From Raphanus sativus (taxonomy: Eukaryota > Streptophyta > Magnoliopsida > Brassicales > Brassicaceae), in NCBI RefSeq assembly GCF_000801105.2, contig NC_079518.1, positions 22,362,800 to 22,426,799 on the forward strand: a stretch of DNA of 64,000 nt, written 5' to 3'. This document shows, piece by piece, positions 12,266 through 22,348 of the stretch. Position 1 is the stretch's first letter; each line of letters opens with the position of its first letter. Both the position numbers and the translations under genes were made by a program. The notes under the pieces are model-generated. The model did not search any database, was not told where the DNA came from, and worked only from the letters and a program-made list of their open reading frames with translations.

Positions 12266-12616
12266 TGTGACAGGATAAGTCACAAAGCTTATTCATCGCT
12301 ATCTTTTAAGTTTTCCTTTTTCTTATAATTGTTTATCTTTCCTTTTCTTAATTAGTTTTAATATTTCTTCTTCTATATAATGTAGCCTTACGGCAAGGGT
12401 TCTAACAATCAATAATAAAAACTATCTTCTTCAAACCCTAAATATCTCTCTAAATCTGTATTGCACAAGTTCTTAAAGAACTAAGCATAACAAACTCAGA
12501 CTTTCGAGTTGATCCTTCTACCTCAGTGATCATCTTCTAGGTCTTTGTTTACCCGTTCTTCGAATCCACAGTAGGATTTCTAGTTTGGGATCTATCTATC
12601 CAAGTTTCCCGTCTCA
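12266..12616 (+). repeat. 5' LTR of the young element
   Basis: 351 bp, TG...CA bounded. A plausible TATA (tctatataatg) lies near 12371 and an aataataaaa phrase near 12410. It differs from the 3' LTR at four positions. Confidence 0.95.
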
Positions 12617-12661
12617 TTGGTATCACAGCAATCGATTCTCGGAATCGATAGTAGCTGCAAC

Positions 12662-14200
12662 ATGTATCCACCATCTAACGAGATGATGCCGTTCTTACCT
12701 TCAAGACAACAAGCCCAAGCTCTACTGATCGATAGGGAGCTGAAACTGAAACAACAAGCTGCTGAGGAACGACGCCTTGCAGCCTTCCGCGAAGATTTCA
12801 TGAGCTATCTGCGTGAGTACTCTTCTCCGTTGTTGAATGAACTTCAGGATTCACGTGTATCTTCTCCGATCATTCTGTCTACGCCACATGTTTCATCAAT
12901 TCAACCCCGACCTCCTGATCCCCCATCAACACCACCAATCTCACCAACCACTCCTGATCCTCCAGATTTCAATCAATCATCAGGAACTACAGCTACTGCA
13001 GAGAAAATCAAACCTTCATCCTTATCAAGTCTCACACCCAAAACAGGAAAAAGCAACTGTTTTATCCCTCTTAAGTACTCATGTGATGAGATATACGAGA
13101 GAATGGAAAACGGATTGTGTATATTCTGTGAAGAGAGAGACACACCTGGTCATCAGGATTCGAAGCACAAAGGAGTGAAGATTATAATGATCGAAAGAGA
13201 CGACCAACCCATCTTGACTGGAAGCAACGACAACCCTGTATTTGAAGAAAGCTTGGTTGTATCTGATGATTTTGTAACCGAAACTGACATGAAACCAGAC
13301 TCGTTATCTGAATCAATGGAGAGTTTCACTTCAGACTTGCAGGTCGTTGATGCCACAGGTCAGAAAGAAGATCAAAACAAAAGTGATGCAGAAGATATTA
13401 TGAGTTTCTCTCTTGGGGAAAAGATCGAACACATGGTGGGCAAGCAGTCTCAAAAGGATAAGCGTGTATGGGAGCCAGGTGGGTTACCATTCAAGGCAGA
13501 TCAAGGGTACTGTCCAGAGAAACGTTACACTCAAGATGACAGGTTGCAGAAAATTAGGAAGCTTCATATGACAGAGTTTGAGACCTTTGGAATGAGTAAC
13601 GATGAAGTTGTATGTGAGCCAAAAGAGGTATTACAACTTGTCTCCTTTTGGAATAAACGAGTGTGGGAACCTGGTGGAGTATTGACTGACCATATGTGGA
13701 GGCTCTGTTTTAGTGTTGGTTTGAAAATCAGAGCTTTTTATGTGAATCAAAGGGTGCAGGTGGTGCAACAACGACCACATAAGATCAGAACCAACAAGGA
13801 TAAGAACAATGACGTGTTGTTCTCAAGAGATAATAACTACTTCTCTTGGAGTTGGAGTTTTCTTGAATGCAGTGAGAAATTTTTAAGCAATGAAAAGTAC
13901 AGAGGTCTGTGTAGGTACTTGAATGTGCAGAGAAAGCTTGCGAGTAGTGAGATGTTTTCAGAGGTTCACATGGTGAAGAGAACCAAAGTTGTACATGAGA
14001 AAACTGCAACACATCAACTAACCGTTGGAATGATGCTAAAAGAAGGGGAGCCAACGTCACTTACGCTTGTCACCAAAGTTTCTGTTGATTGGAAAGTACA
14101 TCCTCCAGACCAGAGTACATGGAATATTGAGAGTTCACTAAAGAGCATCCAGCTTTCCATACTTGAGGACAAGTATGATTTGAAGGAGGGAGTATTGTGA
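12662..14200 (+). CDS. Chimeric gag/pol-terminus ORF of non-autonomous LTR element
   Basis: Starting at the first ATG after the primer-binding site, the 512-residue frame ends with TGA inside the first five bases of the 3' LTR. The N-terminus has a short Gln/Glu/Lys/Arg-rich helix (REL.LKQQAAEERRLAAFRE), then a Pro/Ser/Thr-rich linker. Next comes a zinc-knuckle-like block, GLCIFCEERDTPGHQ, lacking the last Cys of a CCHC knuckle. The middle is acidic and unrecognised, with RVWEPGG appearing twice (codons near 13463 and 13658). The last 40 residues (VDWKVHPPDQSTWNIE...LEDK) resemble the end of a gypsy polyprotein after the chromodomain. My inference is an internally deleted gypsy derivative retaining gag-side and extreme C-terminal sequence plus a middle of unknown origin. 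There are no frame breaks. Confidence 0.75.
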   Translation: MYPPSNEMMPFLPSRQQAQALLIDRELKLKQQAAEERRLAAFREDFMSYLREYSSPLLNELQDSRVSSPIILSTPHVSSIQPRPPDPPSTPPISPTTPDPPDFNQSSGTTATAEKIKPSSLSSLTPKTGKSNCFIPLKYSCDEIYERMENGLCIFCEERDTPGHQDSKHKGVKIIMIERDDQPILTGSNDNPVFEESLVVSDDFVTETDMKPDSLSESMESFTSDLQVVDATGQKEDQNKSDAEDIMSFSLGEKIEHMVGKQSQKDKRVWEPGGLPFKADQGYCPEKRYTQDDRLQKIRKLHMTEFETFGMSNDEVVCEPKEVLQLVSFWNKRVWEPGGVLTDHMWRLCFSVGLKIRAFYVNQRVQVVQQRPHKIRTNKDKNNDVLFSRDNNYFSWSWSFLECSEKFLSNEKYRGLCRYLNVQRKLASSEMFSEVHMVKRTKVVHEKTATHQLTVGMMLKEGEPTSLTLVTKVSVDWKVHPPDQSTWNIESSLKSIQLSILEDKYDLKEGVL

Positions 14201-14546
14201 CAGGATAAGTCACAAAGCTTATTCATCGCTATCTTTTAAGTTTTCCTTTTTCTTATAATTGTTTATCTTTCCTTTTCTTAATTAGTTTTAATATTTATTC
14301 TTCTATATAATGTAGCCTTACGGCAAGGGTTCTAACAATCAATAATAAAAACTATCTTCTTCAAATCCTAAATATCTCTCTAAATCTATATTGCACAAGT
14401 TCTTAAAGAACTAAGCATAACAAACTCAGACTTTCGAGTTGATCCTTCTACCTCAGTGATCATCTTCTAGGTCTTTGTTTACCCGTTCTTCGAATCCACA
14501 GTAGGATTTCTAGTTTGGAATCTATCTATCCAAGTTTCCCGTCTCA
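14196..14546 (+). repeat. 3' LTR of the young element
   Basis: 351 bp, same borders as the 5' LTR, directly after the polypurine tract. The ORF stop codon is formed at its start. Confidence 0.95.
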
Positions 14547-14690
14547 ACACTTAGCCACAAACTTTTGGATATCATTTTGCATTTGATCCCAATGGAAATG
14601 AGTTCTGAATCCTCTTTTTCGTCCTCAGGATACCTGCATGACCTCCAATCAAACTCGAGTGGTACTCCTGAAGAATCAAGGGAATGAAGA

Positions 14691-15937
14691 CCGACATTTT
14701 GCGAAATCAATCTGTATATCCAAATCCAGATCTGAAAAACCTGCATATCCAAAAACGTTCAAATGACTTAAAAACAGAGAAAATTAGTGGAAGATTATAT
14801 AGATCTACCTTTATAGAACACACAAATACATATCTAAAATTAATAGATATACCTTTAAATGAGTGGAAGATGAGAACCATGTGATGAAAAATCTGCAAAA
14901 TAAGATAAATTAGTGAGAAAGACATGAGACAAAAACAATAAATTGATATAATATATGGTGTTTATAATTTCAAAGAGATTAGAGAGATGTTGGAGAGTTT
15001 TAGAATGAGGAACATTACATTTTTATTGCAACCATTTGAGTAAAGCAGAGAGAATGTGTAAATTGTTGTTTATATAGGGAGACAAAAAATCCAGTTAGGT
15101 TAAATATTTTTGATTCACAAGACTTACAATTAAGTTTTCTAATAGAAGACTTCCTAGACGACTTATTTGTAAGTCATCCAAAAGACTTCAATATTTTTAG
15201 CGGAAATATTTTTAGCGGGACACTAAAATATTTTTAGCGAGAGTTAGAAGACTTTCAGAGAAGTCTTCTAGACGACTTCTCGACGTCGTCTAGACCCTAA
15301 ACATAATCCCTAAACTAATTTAACTAACTAAACACTTCATAAAATCAAATTAAAATTAAAAAGTGTTTATTAGACACAGAAATAAACACATATAGATAAA
15401 AAAATATTTTTCAAAAAAATATTATTTCCAAAATCTAATCTAAGAATACATATAATACTACAACATATGTTGCCAAAACCTAAACCAAAGAATATCATGA
15501 TTCACTATTTTCACTCATCTATGTTGAAAACAATTCAATTTTATTATATCTTAATTTATATCTCTTAAAATTGTTTATAATTACATGATTTTAATTTTTC
15601 ACTTATCAAATATTTTTTACAAAATTTATAAATTATTTTAAGATCAACTATACCAGACGACTTCCCTGGACATCGTCTAGACGACTTACAATATCTCAGA
15701 AGACTCAGAAGACTTTCTCGGGCTATATTCGTAAAAATAAGTTTTGTTTTTTGTTTGGTCACAAGGGGCTGACTGTAATTTCACAAGGCTTTTATGTTAG
15801 TTTTTGCATTTGATTCAAATTTTGGTATAGTTTTGCATTTAAAATCAAGTTTTGAGTCGTATTTGGAAAATACCCCATGTATTTTTCTGTTCGTACTATG
15901 TATTTACTTTTTTTTTGTCGGAGTATGTATTTACGAA
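14691..15937. repeat. Spacer with gaagacttc / tctagacgactt palindromic repeats
   Basis: No gene is seen. Between 15130-15300 and 15650-15725 the phrases agaagactt, tctagacgactt and gacgtcgtctaga recur in both orientations and can form hairpins. The phrase atatttttagcg appears three times at about 15190-15240. This resembles a repetitive Brassica sequence, but I cannot name it. Confidence 0.5.
15897..15934 (-). mobile_element. Micro-insertion: ctccgac-(A)9 with 11-nt target duplication
   Basis: tatgtatttac at 15897-15907 and 15924-15934 flanks a 16-bp insert that reads ctccgac plus nine A on the minus strand. It is consistent with an extremely 5'-truncated LINE/SINE copy. Confidence 0.7.
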
Positions 15938-16718
15938 GAGCATCTTCAAAAGCACTTTCTATTTTGAAGTTTCTCAAACTCTATATTTGAAGTTTTAAAG
16001 TATCATTCTCCAAAAGTAAAATTTCAAAACTAATTTCAAAATTATTTTTATTTTAAATTATGGTCCGTATATTTATCACAACTAATATAAATTTATAAAA
16101 AGTTTATAAATAACTAACACATATATTAAAATATTATAAAAATATTAATTAATAAAAATTATATTGAAATATAAAACTATAAATATAAATACATAATTAA
16201 ATATTAAATTACAAGGCAAATACAACATTATTCCACAAAATTATGTCTGTAATGCTCACATATCTGATCAACTATTGTATTTTGAAGTAAAAATAACTCT
16301 GTTTATTTTTAATTTGTAGATTACGTACAATTTTTTTTTGATTATTAGTATTGTTGTAATATTTAAATTTCTATAATAATTATGTCTTTGTGTACCTTTT
16401 TATAAAGTTTTTATTAAGTTTGTTTTTTTAATATTATTTTGTCTAATTTTACTTTTCAAATAATATAAAGCTTATTTTAAAATTTTTATTTAATTTTATG
16501 TGTGAAACTTAAATTTATAGTAATTAATCTGAGATTTATAAGATATAACATTTTTAAAAATTAAAATGAAAAATGAGAAAATATTTAAGAATCATAAATA
16601 AAATGTGTAATTGTAATTTTACTAGTCAAAACTTCAAAACTTCAAATTTGAAAATTCTTTTTAGAAAGCAAAAAAAAACTCTATATTTGAAGTTATAATG
16701 TATTTTTTGGAGATGCTC
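15938..16718. mobile_element. MITE with GAGCATCTYCAA ends
   Basis: The left end, gagcatcttcaaaa, pairs with the right end, ttttggagatgctc. Subterminal phrases around ctctatatttgaag are also inverted. The 781-bp AT-rich interior has no ORF. The ends match the MITE at 9692-10219. No clean TAA duplication is visible, so the superfamily call is by similarity. Confidence 0.65.
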
Positions 16719-16765
16719 TAATATCATATTAATTTGAGAACTAGATTATTTTTTGGTTAGTGCTG

Positions 16766-19375
16766 CTAATTTGAGACTCAAGCGGCCTTCGTACAAGGGA
16801 GAATTATTTCGGATAATATCTTGGTGGCCCATGAGTTACTGCATGCTCTCAACTCTAACAACAAGTGCTCGGAAGAGTTTATTGCGGTGAAGACAGACAT
16901 TTCGAAGGCATATGATCGAGTAGAGTGGTCTTTTTTGAGATATGCTATGCTAAATCTTGGCTTTTCGGAGGAATGGTGCAGTTTGATAATGGCCTGTGTG
17001 ACCTCAGCGCGCTATCAAGTACTTATCAATGGTTCCCCTTATGGTGATATCAAACCGACAAGAGGTCTGAGACAGGGAGACCCACTGTCCCCCTATCTAT
17101 TTGTCATCTGCACAGAGATGCTGGTTCAAAAGATGAGTACTGCAGAGGCACAAGGGAAGATTACAGGGCTCAAAGTTGCGAGAACAGCACCGGCCATCTC
17201 ACACCTGCTTTACGCAGATGATAGCATGTTCTATTGCAAGGGTAACGAGGTAGAGCTGAACCATCTGTCCCAAATCTTGCAAGAGTACAGTGTGGTATCG
17301 GGCCAAAAAATAAATTTCCTCAAGTCGAGTATCTATTTTGGAAAAAACTTCCCCGAAGAGAGAAAGAAGGAGGTCAAGGACAAGCTGGGAATAGATCAAG
17401 AAGGGGGTGAAGGAATTTATTTAGGCTTGCCGGAATCGTTTGGAGGATCAAAGGTATCGATTTTAAATTTCCTGAAGGAGAGACTAAGTGAAAGGGTGCA
17501 AGGTTGGCAGACTAGGTTCCTGTCTCCCGCAGGAAAAGAAGTCATGTTAAAGGCAGTTGCTCTCGCGCTGCCTACCTATACAATGTCGTGCTTCCTCCTC
17601 CCCAAAACAGTCTGCAGGAAAATTGTCTCCATTATGTCTGATTTCTGGTGGAGGAACAAGAGAGACTCCAAAGGAATTCACTGGAAGAGCTGGGATAAAT
17701 TGAGTAAACCGAAACAGGAGGGTGGCTTAGGGTTCAGAGATCTTGAAGCCTTTAACTTAGCTCTTTTGGGGAAGCAGCTCTGGAGAATGCTGACACTCAA
17801 GGATTCCTTGTTGGCTAAGGTCTTCAAGAGCAGATACTTTGTGAAGTCTAACCCGCTATCGGCTGGACTGGGCTCAAGACCTTCTTACGCTTGGCGAAGT
17901 ATCCATGCGGCCCAGCCTTTGATCAATCACGGTGCAAGAATGCTGATTGGTAATGGTGAAACAGCAAAGGTCTGGCAGGATCATTGGCTACCCCAGAACC
18001 CAGCAAGAGAAGTACAAGCGATTAGAGGTGATCGAGCTGACAGCAGAAGAGGCATTCACCCAGATATGAAAGTCTGTGAACTTCTTCAAAACGGGGGCAG
18101 AGATTGGAATAGAGAAGAACTGGAGAGAATCTTCCCGACAGAAGAGAGAGATATCATTGGAAAAATCAAGATAGGAGGACCGACCAGTCATGATGTGTAC
18201 ATCTGGAACTACACCAAGACAGGGCATTATTCTGTAAAGTCTGGATATTGGGTACAGTGTAATGAGTTGAAGAATTGTCGAGAGCCAGTTCCGATGAGAC
18301 AGCCCAGTCTAGATCATTTATTTCAGATGGCATGGAATACTAAGGCGAGTCCAAAGATACACCATTTCTTATGGAGATGCATATCAAACTCCCTACCGGT
18401 TGCTGAGAACATGAGGAAAAGACATATGGCAAGAGAAGCTCAGTGTGCTCGGTGCAATTCTGGTACAGAATCTATCAACCATGTTCTATTCCAGTGCCCG
18501 CTAGCAAGACTGGTATGGGCTCACTCCGCTATCCCGACACCTCAAGGTGGTATCCTAGACAACTCCCTCTATTCCAATATGTTCCATGCGCTAAATGTGG
18601 AGAAAGAGTACCCAAAGGATGATGTTCAATCGGACCTAGTCCCCTGGTTACTTTGGAGATTATGGAAGAGTAGAAACGAGTTTCTATTTCAAGGGAAGGA
18701 CTATGAGGCGATGAGCATTCTGCAAAAAGCGAAGGAGGATGCAGAGGAATGGCGTGAAAGAGCATCAGGTGAAAAAAGTGAGGTAGAAATGGAGAAGACT
18801 AACGACCCCGTTAAGTTGAATCCAAAACAGGTTTGGAAACCTCCCCCATCCACTTGGCTTAAATGCAATTCTGACGGAGCTTGGCGCAAGGATGGAGTAC
18901 ACTGTGGCCTGGGATGGATATGCAGAGATAATAAAGGGAAGCTAATATGGGCAGGTGCAAGAAGAGTACCAAGACTTGGGTCAAGTATTGAAACAGAGGC
19001 TGAGGCTTTAAAATGGGCAGCAGAGACGGTGGTGAGGTTTGGTTACAACAAAGTGATCTTCGAGTCCGATTCTTTGAATCTGATAAAAATGCTGATAGGC
19101 GAGGATCAGTTCTGGCCCATTCTCCAACCAACATTGCAGGCAATCTCTCAGCTGCTGTCCCAAATTCCTGAAGTTCTACTGAGGTTTAATCCAAGAGGTG
19201 CAAACAAAGCTGCTGACAGGATAGCAAAGGAGACTTTTACATTTATGTCTAATGTCCCTAAGTTATATTCTGTAGAGCCAATTTGGTTAAAATATCATGT
19301 GAGGAATGACATTTCTTTGTATGGTGAACCAGAAGGTTAATGAAAGTTGAAAGTTGAGTTAAAAAAAAAAAAAAA
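16766..19375 (+). mobile_element. LINE, 5'-truncated, with RT and RNase H
   Basis: Homology begins abruptly inside the reverse transcriptase (ETQAAFVQGRIISDNI), just after an in-frame TAA, so the copy is 5'-truncated. It ends with ORF stop 19338-19340, a 20-bp 3' UTR and a 15-nt A-run at 19361-19375. I could not find a convincing target duplication. Confidence 0.92.
16768..19340 (+). pseudogene. LINE ORF2: reverse transcriptase, zf-RVT and RNase H (5'-truncated)
   Basis: The frame is open for about 857 codons without a break. Domains in order: RT fingers/palm (TDISKAYDRVEWSFL; RQGDPLSPYLF; active site YADDSMF at about 17212-17232), RT thumb, and the zf-RVT region (WNTKASPKIHHFLWR; CARC...ESINHVLFQCPLA). 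A C-terminal RNase H of plant LINE type follows (CNSDGAWRKDG; GWICRDNKG; ETEAEALKWAAE; FESDSLNLIKML). RNase H catalytic acids (D in CNSDGA, E in ETEAEAL, D in ESDS) are visible. The N-terminal endonuclease and start codon are missing, so it cannot make a full protein, but the absence of stops over 2.5 kb suggests a young insertion. Confidence 0.9.
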
Positions 19376-20134
19376 TCAGATAGTCGGGAGGAAAACCGAA
19401 AACCAAAAAGAAATCGAAAACACGTTAACGAATGGCATGTGCAACTGGTTTAGACGGTGCCCATGTCTTCACTAGACAGCACAAAAGAAACTGAGAGCTC
19501 GCGTTTTAATTACCTTTTTGTCCCTTCCGACGAACGCGACTTCACCGTAATAACCAAGAACCGGCGTCGAACAAAAGTCAAAAGTTGACAACTCAACAAC
19601 ACACTCCTAAGACTTTTCTCTTCAACGCTTCTTTGTTAGTTTCTTTCGTTCAACAACATTTTGTCTCTTCACATTAGACAACTACAAATAAAATTCCACT
19701 TTTTACAACGTTTTGTAGTTTTCTTCATTTTCTCTTTTTATTACTACTATGACAATTATATTTTATTTTTTCCCCATAGTCAAGAGTCCAACAACACCAC
19801 TTAGCCAAGGCAATGGAGAAATAAGCATACACATTATAAAAACATGAAACCTGAAATATTCAATGGCCATAAAGCATACTTTTTATATACTAATAAAAAG
19901 AAAATGCGAAGTCCAAATCCAACGCTTTAAAAAAAAAGTCCAAATCCACTAGCATTTAATTGCTGGTCAAGAAATGCCCTTTGCTCACACACGCACACAC
20001 ACCTATATATACATACACACATGCCCTTCATCTCATAACTCAACAACTCATTTTACAAAGCCAACATTCTGAGAGAGAGAGAAACTAAGACTTAGAGAGA
20101 GAAGCAATAAATTGAAGTGAAGTTAAAGATCGAT
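19376..20134 (+). promoter_or_regulatory. Upstream region of the PIP-like peptide gene (W-boxes, TATA)
   Basis: Two W-box cores lie head to head at 19577-19589 (agtcaa and gttgac, two bases apart). A TATA box (ctatatata) is at 20003-20011, 130 bp before the ATG, followed by a ga-rich 5' leader. Paired W-boxes suit WRKY-controlled, defence- or wound-induced expression as known for PIP genes; that use is inference. Confidence 0.5.
19909..19948 (+). mobile_element. Micro-insertion: acgcttt-(A)9 with 13-nt target duplication
   Basis: aagtccaaatcca at 19909-19921 and 19936-19948; the copies share two A with the tail. The insert is acgcttt followed by A. It sits about 190 bp upstream of the peptide-gene ATG. 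Confidence 0.65.
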
Positions 20135-20386
20135 ATGGCCAAGAAGCTTCTGGTCGTGTTATTCACCATCTTATTGGTGCATATGTCTTTGATTATTTCT
20201 GGAGTTGATTGCAGAGCCCTGAAAACAGAGCAGATGAACGGATGTGATCAAATGGCCACCTTAGACGGCGGTGGTTTTAGCTTTTTCTCAGCGGCTGGTG
20301 CTGCGAACAGCTCGAGGATTCCTCTGATGAGGAGCTTGGCTTTCCGGTTAGCGTCTGGGCCAAGCAAGAGAGGCCGTGGACATTAA
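20135..20386 (+). CDS. PAMP-induced-peptide-like (PIP/PIPL) secreted peptide precursor
   Basis: The single-exon 83-residue protein starts MAKKLLVVLFTILLVHMSL, a hydrophobic signal peptide of about 25-28 residues ending near SGVDC. A variable middle follows, and the C-terminus is SGPSKRGRGH (74-83), the conserved SGPS..G.GH motif of PIP/PIPL peptides, relatives of IDA. Known family members are secreted, processed to the C-terminal motif, and sensed by leucine-rich-repeat receptor kinases (RLK7 for PIP1) in immunity and root development. I chose the ATG at 20135 because it directly precedes the signal peptide; the frame extends 6 codons upstream without an ATG. The position left of WPP2 and the cyclins suggests an orthologue of an Arabidopsis PIPL near At1g47178, from memory and unverified. 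The Arg-containing core KRGRGH is more basic than the commoner PRGxGH. Confidence 0.88.
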   Translation: MAKKLLVVLFTILLVHMSLIISGVDCRALKTEQMNGCDQMATLDGGGFSFFSAAGAANSSRIPLMRSLAFRLASGPSKRGRGH

Positions 20387-20436
20387 TGAACACTAATACT
20401 TATTTTCTTTTCATTTTTTTTTTTTTGCCTTTGCAA

Positions 20437-20620
20437 CATATGTGTAGATTTGTGTAACTAAGTTTTTATCTTCATCTCAGAAGGAAAAAGCAATTGATTG
20501 ATTCATATGCCATGTAATCACTAATCAAGGCGTGGTTTCTGGCTTTTGTTTGAACAAGTCGTTATACATGTAAAGGTTTGATTTTTTATATGATGAATAC
20601 AAAAGATTATATAGTTCAAT
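20437..20620 (+). other. 3' UTR segment of the peptide gene, duplicated at 21954 and 28259
   Basis: Phrases gcaacatatg, gtgtaactaagttttta, gattcatatgccatgt and catgtaaag recur in the same order at 21954-21989 and 28259-28420, marking a second copy of this 3' region. Confidence 0.7.
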
Positions 20621-20902
20621 CACTTTTACACGTCACAAACAAAAAGCAAACGATCGAAAGAATAAAATGTTTATTATATGAACAGCCAAAAGGAATTCAG
20701 TTACTAATATAAAAGAAAAGACACGCTTCCAGTTACTTATATGGAACCTCAATGGTCAAATTTTACAACAGAGCTAAAGCCGATAAAATCGCTGCATATA
20801 TGTTTTCTAAATTTCAGGATATTAAACTCAAGACAGAATTTTGAATTTTTTTGGCTAAGTTTGCGAGATTTTTTTTAGAAAACTTTGTTACATTTTTTGT
20901 TT

Positions 20903-21590
20903 TTAGGTCTGGACATAAAATCTGGAATCTGAATTTCAACCCAAACCAGAACCAAAAAACCCGACCTGTTTATCCGATCTGAAATGCAAAAAATACTTAA
21001 ACAGATTTTATAGAATGGTAAAAAAATATCCGAATCCGAAGTGTTATTAACTAAACCTAAATGGATAATCAAAAAAATCAGAAATTAATAGTCAATATAA
21101 ATATTTTGAAATATATATAAGTATTTCAATATTTGTGGTAATATGATATATAAAAATAAATACTAAAATTTTAATAAATTCTTTAAGTACACAATTAGTA
21201 ATAAATAAGTATTTTATAATTCGCTCTTTGAAATAACAAGTCTACTCTCTATGAAATAATGCATATTGTTTACAAATGATATTTGTTTTCATGCTTTATT
21301 TAATATTTTATTGTTATTTTATCAGTTTTATGTGTGATAGATTAACTTTTTATTTTATTTTAGGTATTTTCTTTGTGTTTTGCTTTAAATTTTTGTTTTT
21401 TTATTCAGTTATATCTGAATCGAACCGAAATAACATGAATCCGAACGATATATGGTTACTTTATGGGTATTAGGACGCAATAAATTTTCAAACCAAACCT
21501 GAGATTTTATCAACCAAACCCAATCCGTATTAAAAAAATCTAAAAAACTCGATCTGAACGCAAACGAATATCCAAACGCATAGACTTAGT
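20903..21590. repeat. Dispersed element with CCGAA-rich ends (second copy)
   Basis: Ends rich in accag/ccgaa/cgatctg phrases (20905-21070 and 21415-21590) flank an AT-rich core, as at 8811-9360. No ORF with identifiable content. Confidence 0.55.
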
Positions 21591-21953
21591 TGTTGTATTC
21601 TAGTGTACAATTGAATAGCTGTTCACTGTAAAATAAATAGAATACCACAAAAAGTACAAAAAAAAGTAGAATACCAAAAATGCATCTATTCGGCCACATC
21701 TGATAAAATTAGAAAGATATAAACCAGACAAGCATGGCTTATGTATAAGATTTGACATGCCGGACTGGTCCTAGGCAAAACATGATAAAACAGTCGTATG
21801 TAACCTCCGAAATTTTAGAAAAAAATTACATATATATAAATTTCTAAATTAAAAAATTATTAAAATCTTTACTGAATTGCTCACATTTCTCAAAATCCCA
21901 AAATCGTACCTGTTGACACGCACAAATAAGAAATTGTCTAACTTTAACAATTG
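21591..21953. other. Spacer, no gene seen
   Basis: AT-rich. I specifically searched here for a second PIP-like coding region upstream of the duplicated 3' UTR and saw no signal peptide or SGPS motif in any frame. Confidence 0.5.
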
Positions 21954-21989
21954 CAACATATGTAAAGATCTGTGTAACTAAGTTTTACT
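21954..21989 (+). repeat. Left half of a duplicated peptide-gene 3' UTR
   Basis: About 90% identical to 20437-20472. The LINE is inserted at its right edge. Confidence 0.65.
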
Positions 21990-22348
21990 TTTCTTTTTCT
22001 CTTTTGACAACAATAAAACTAAAAACTATAACCTATGTTCTATCGGTTCAGTGAACCAAACCGGAGACATAAAATCGACATGAAACATAGCAGATGAGGA
22101 ACACCTAACACCTCGTGCCAGCTTGTCCGCCACTAGATTAAGTGCCCTCGGAACATGTCGAATTTTGAAAGAGGGAAAGAAAATCTTACTGCACTAAAAC
22201 TCCTCCAAATGTGTAGTAAAAGCTGGCTAATCTCCAGGTGAGGAAACTATTTTCACCAGTTGAGAACAGTCTGTTGCGAAAACTATGTCTGAAAAATTGT
22301 GGGTCTTTATGCACTCCATAGCCCAAATCAAAGATTCACATTCAGCAT

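Larger units (their letters stand above)
12266..14546 (+). mobile_element. Young non-autonomous LTR retrotransposon, complete
   Basis: Two LTRs of 351 bp (12266-12616 and 14196-14546) start TGTGACAGG and end CCGTCTCA. A primer-binding site, TGGTATCACAGC, starts at 12618 and differs by one base from the usual initiator-Met tRNA complement. A polypurine tract (gaaggagggag) lies at 14182-14192. An exact 5-bp target duplication, ACACT, is at 12261-12265 and 14547-14551. I count four substitutions between the LTRs (about 1.1%), so the insertion is recent. The interior encodes a single ORF and no protease, RT or integrase, so mobility needs an autonomous partner. It sits in the integrase of an older gypsy element, in the opposite orientation. 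Confidence 0.95.
11028..14690 (-). mobile_element. Ty3/gypsy (chromovirus) pol fragment, split by a nested element
   Basis: On the minus strand, 14690-14552 encodes the integrase zinc-binding region (ILQEYHSS..GGHAGILRTKKRIQ). The reading continues at 12265, after a nested LTR element, with CVVCQTHK, the DDE core (SDRD.IF, then [12 protein letters not shown]), and at 11821-11354 the YNTSYHTT...PFKLLYGRDPP block. At 11408-11028 a chromodomain-like end follows (ILSSRYDMLGHLEIFIRWKGLP). Frame changes near 11830 and 11400 show decay. Protease and reverse transcriptase lie outside the surviving piece; upstream of 14690 the homology stops abruptly. No LTR of this element was identified. The insertion at 12261-12265 (target ACACT) falls in the integrase zinc-finger coding region, so this element was present first. 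Confidence 0.88.

Noticed and set aside
12592..12801. Minus-strand ORF across the 5' LTR border
   Set aside because: It crosses the LTR/PBS boundary and lies opposite the element's real ORF.
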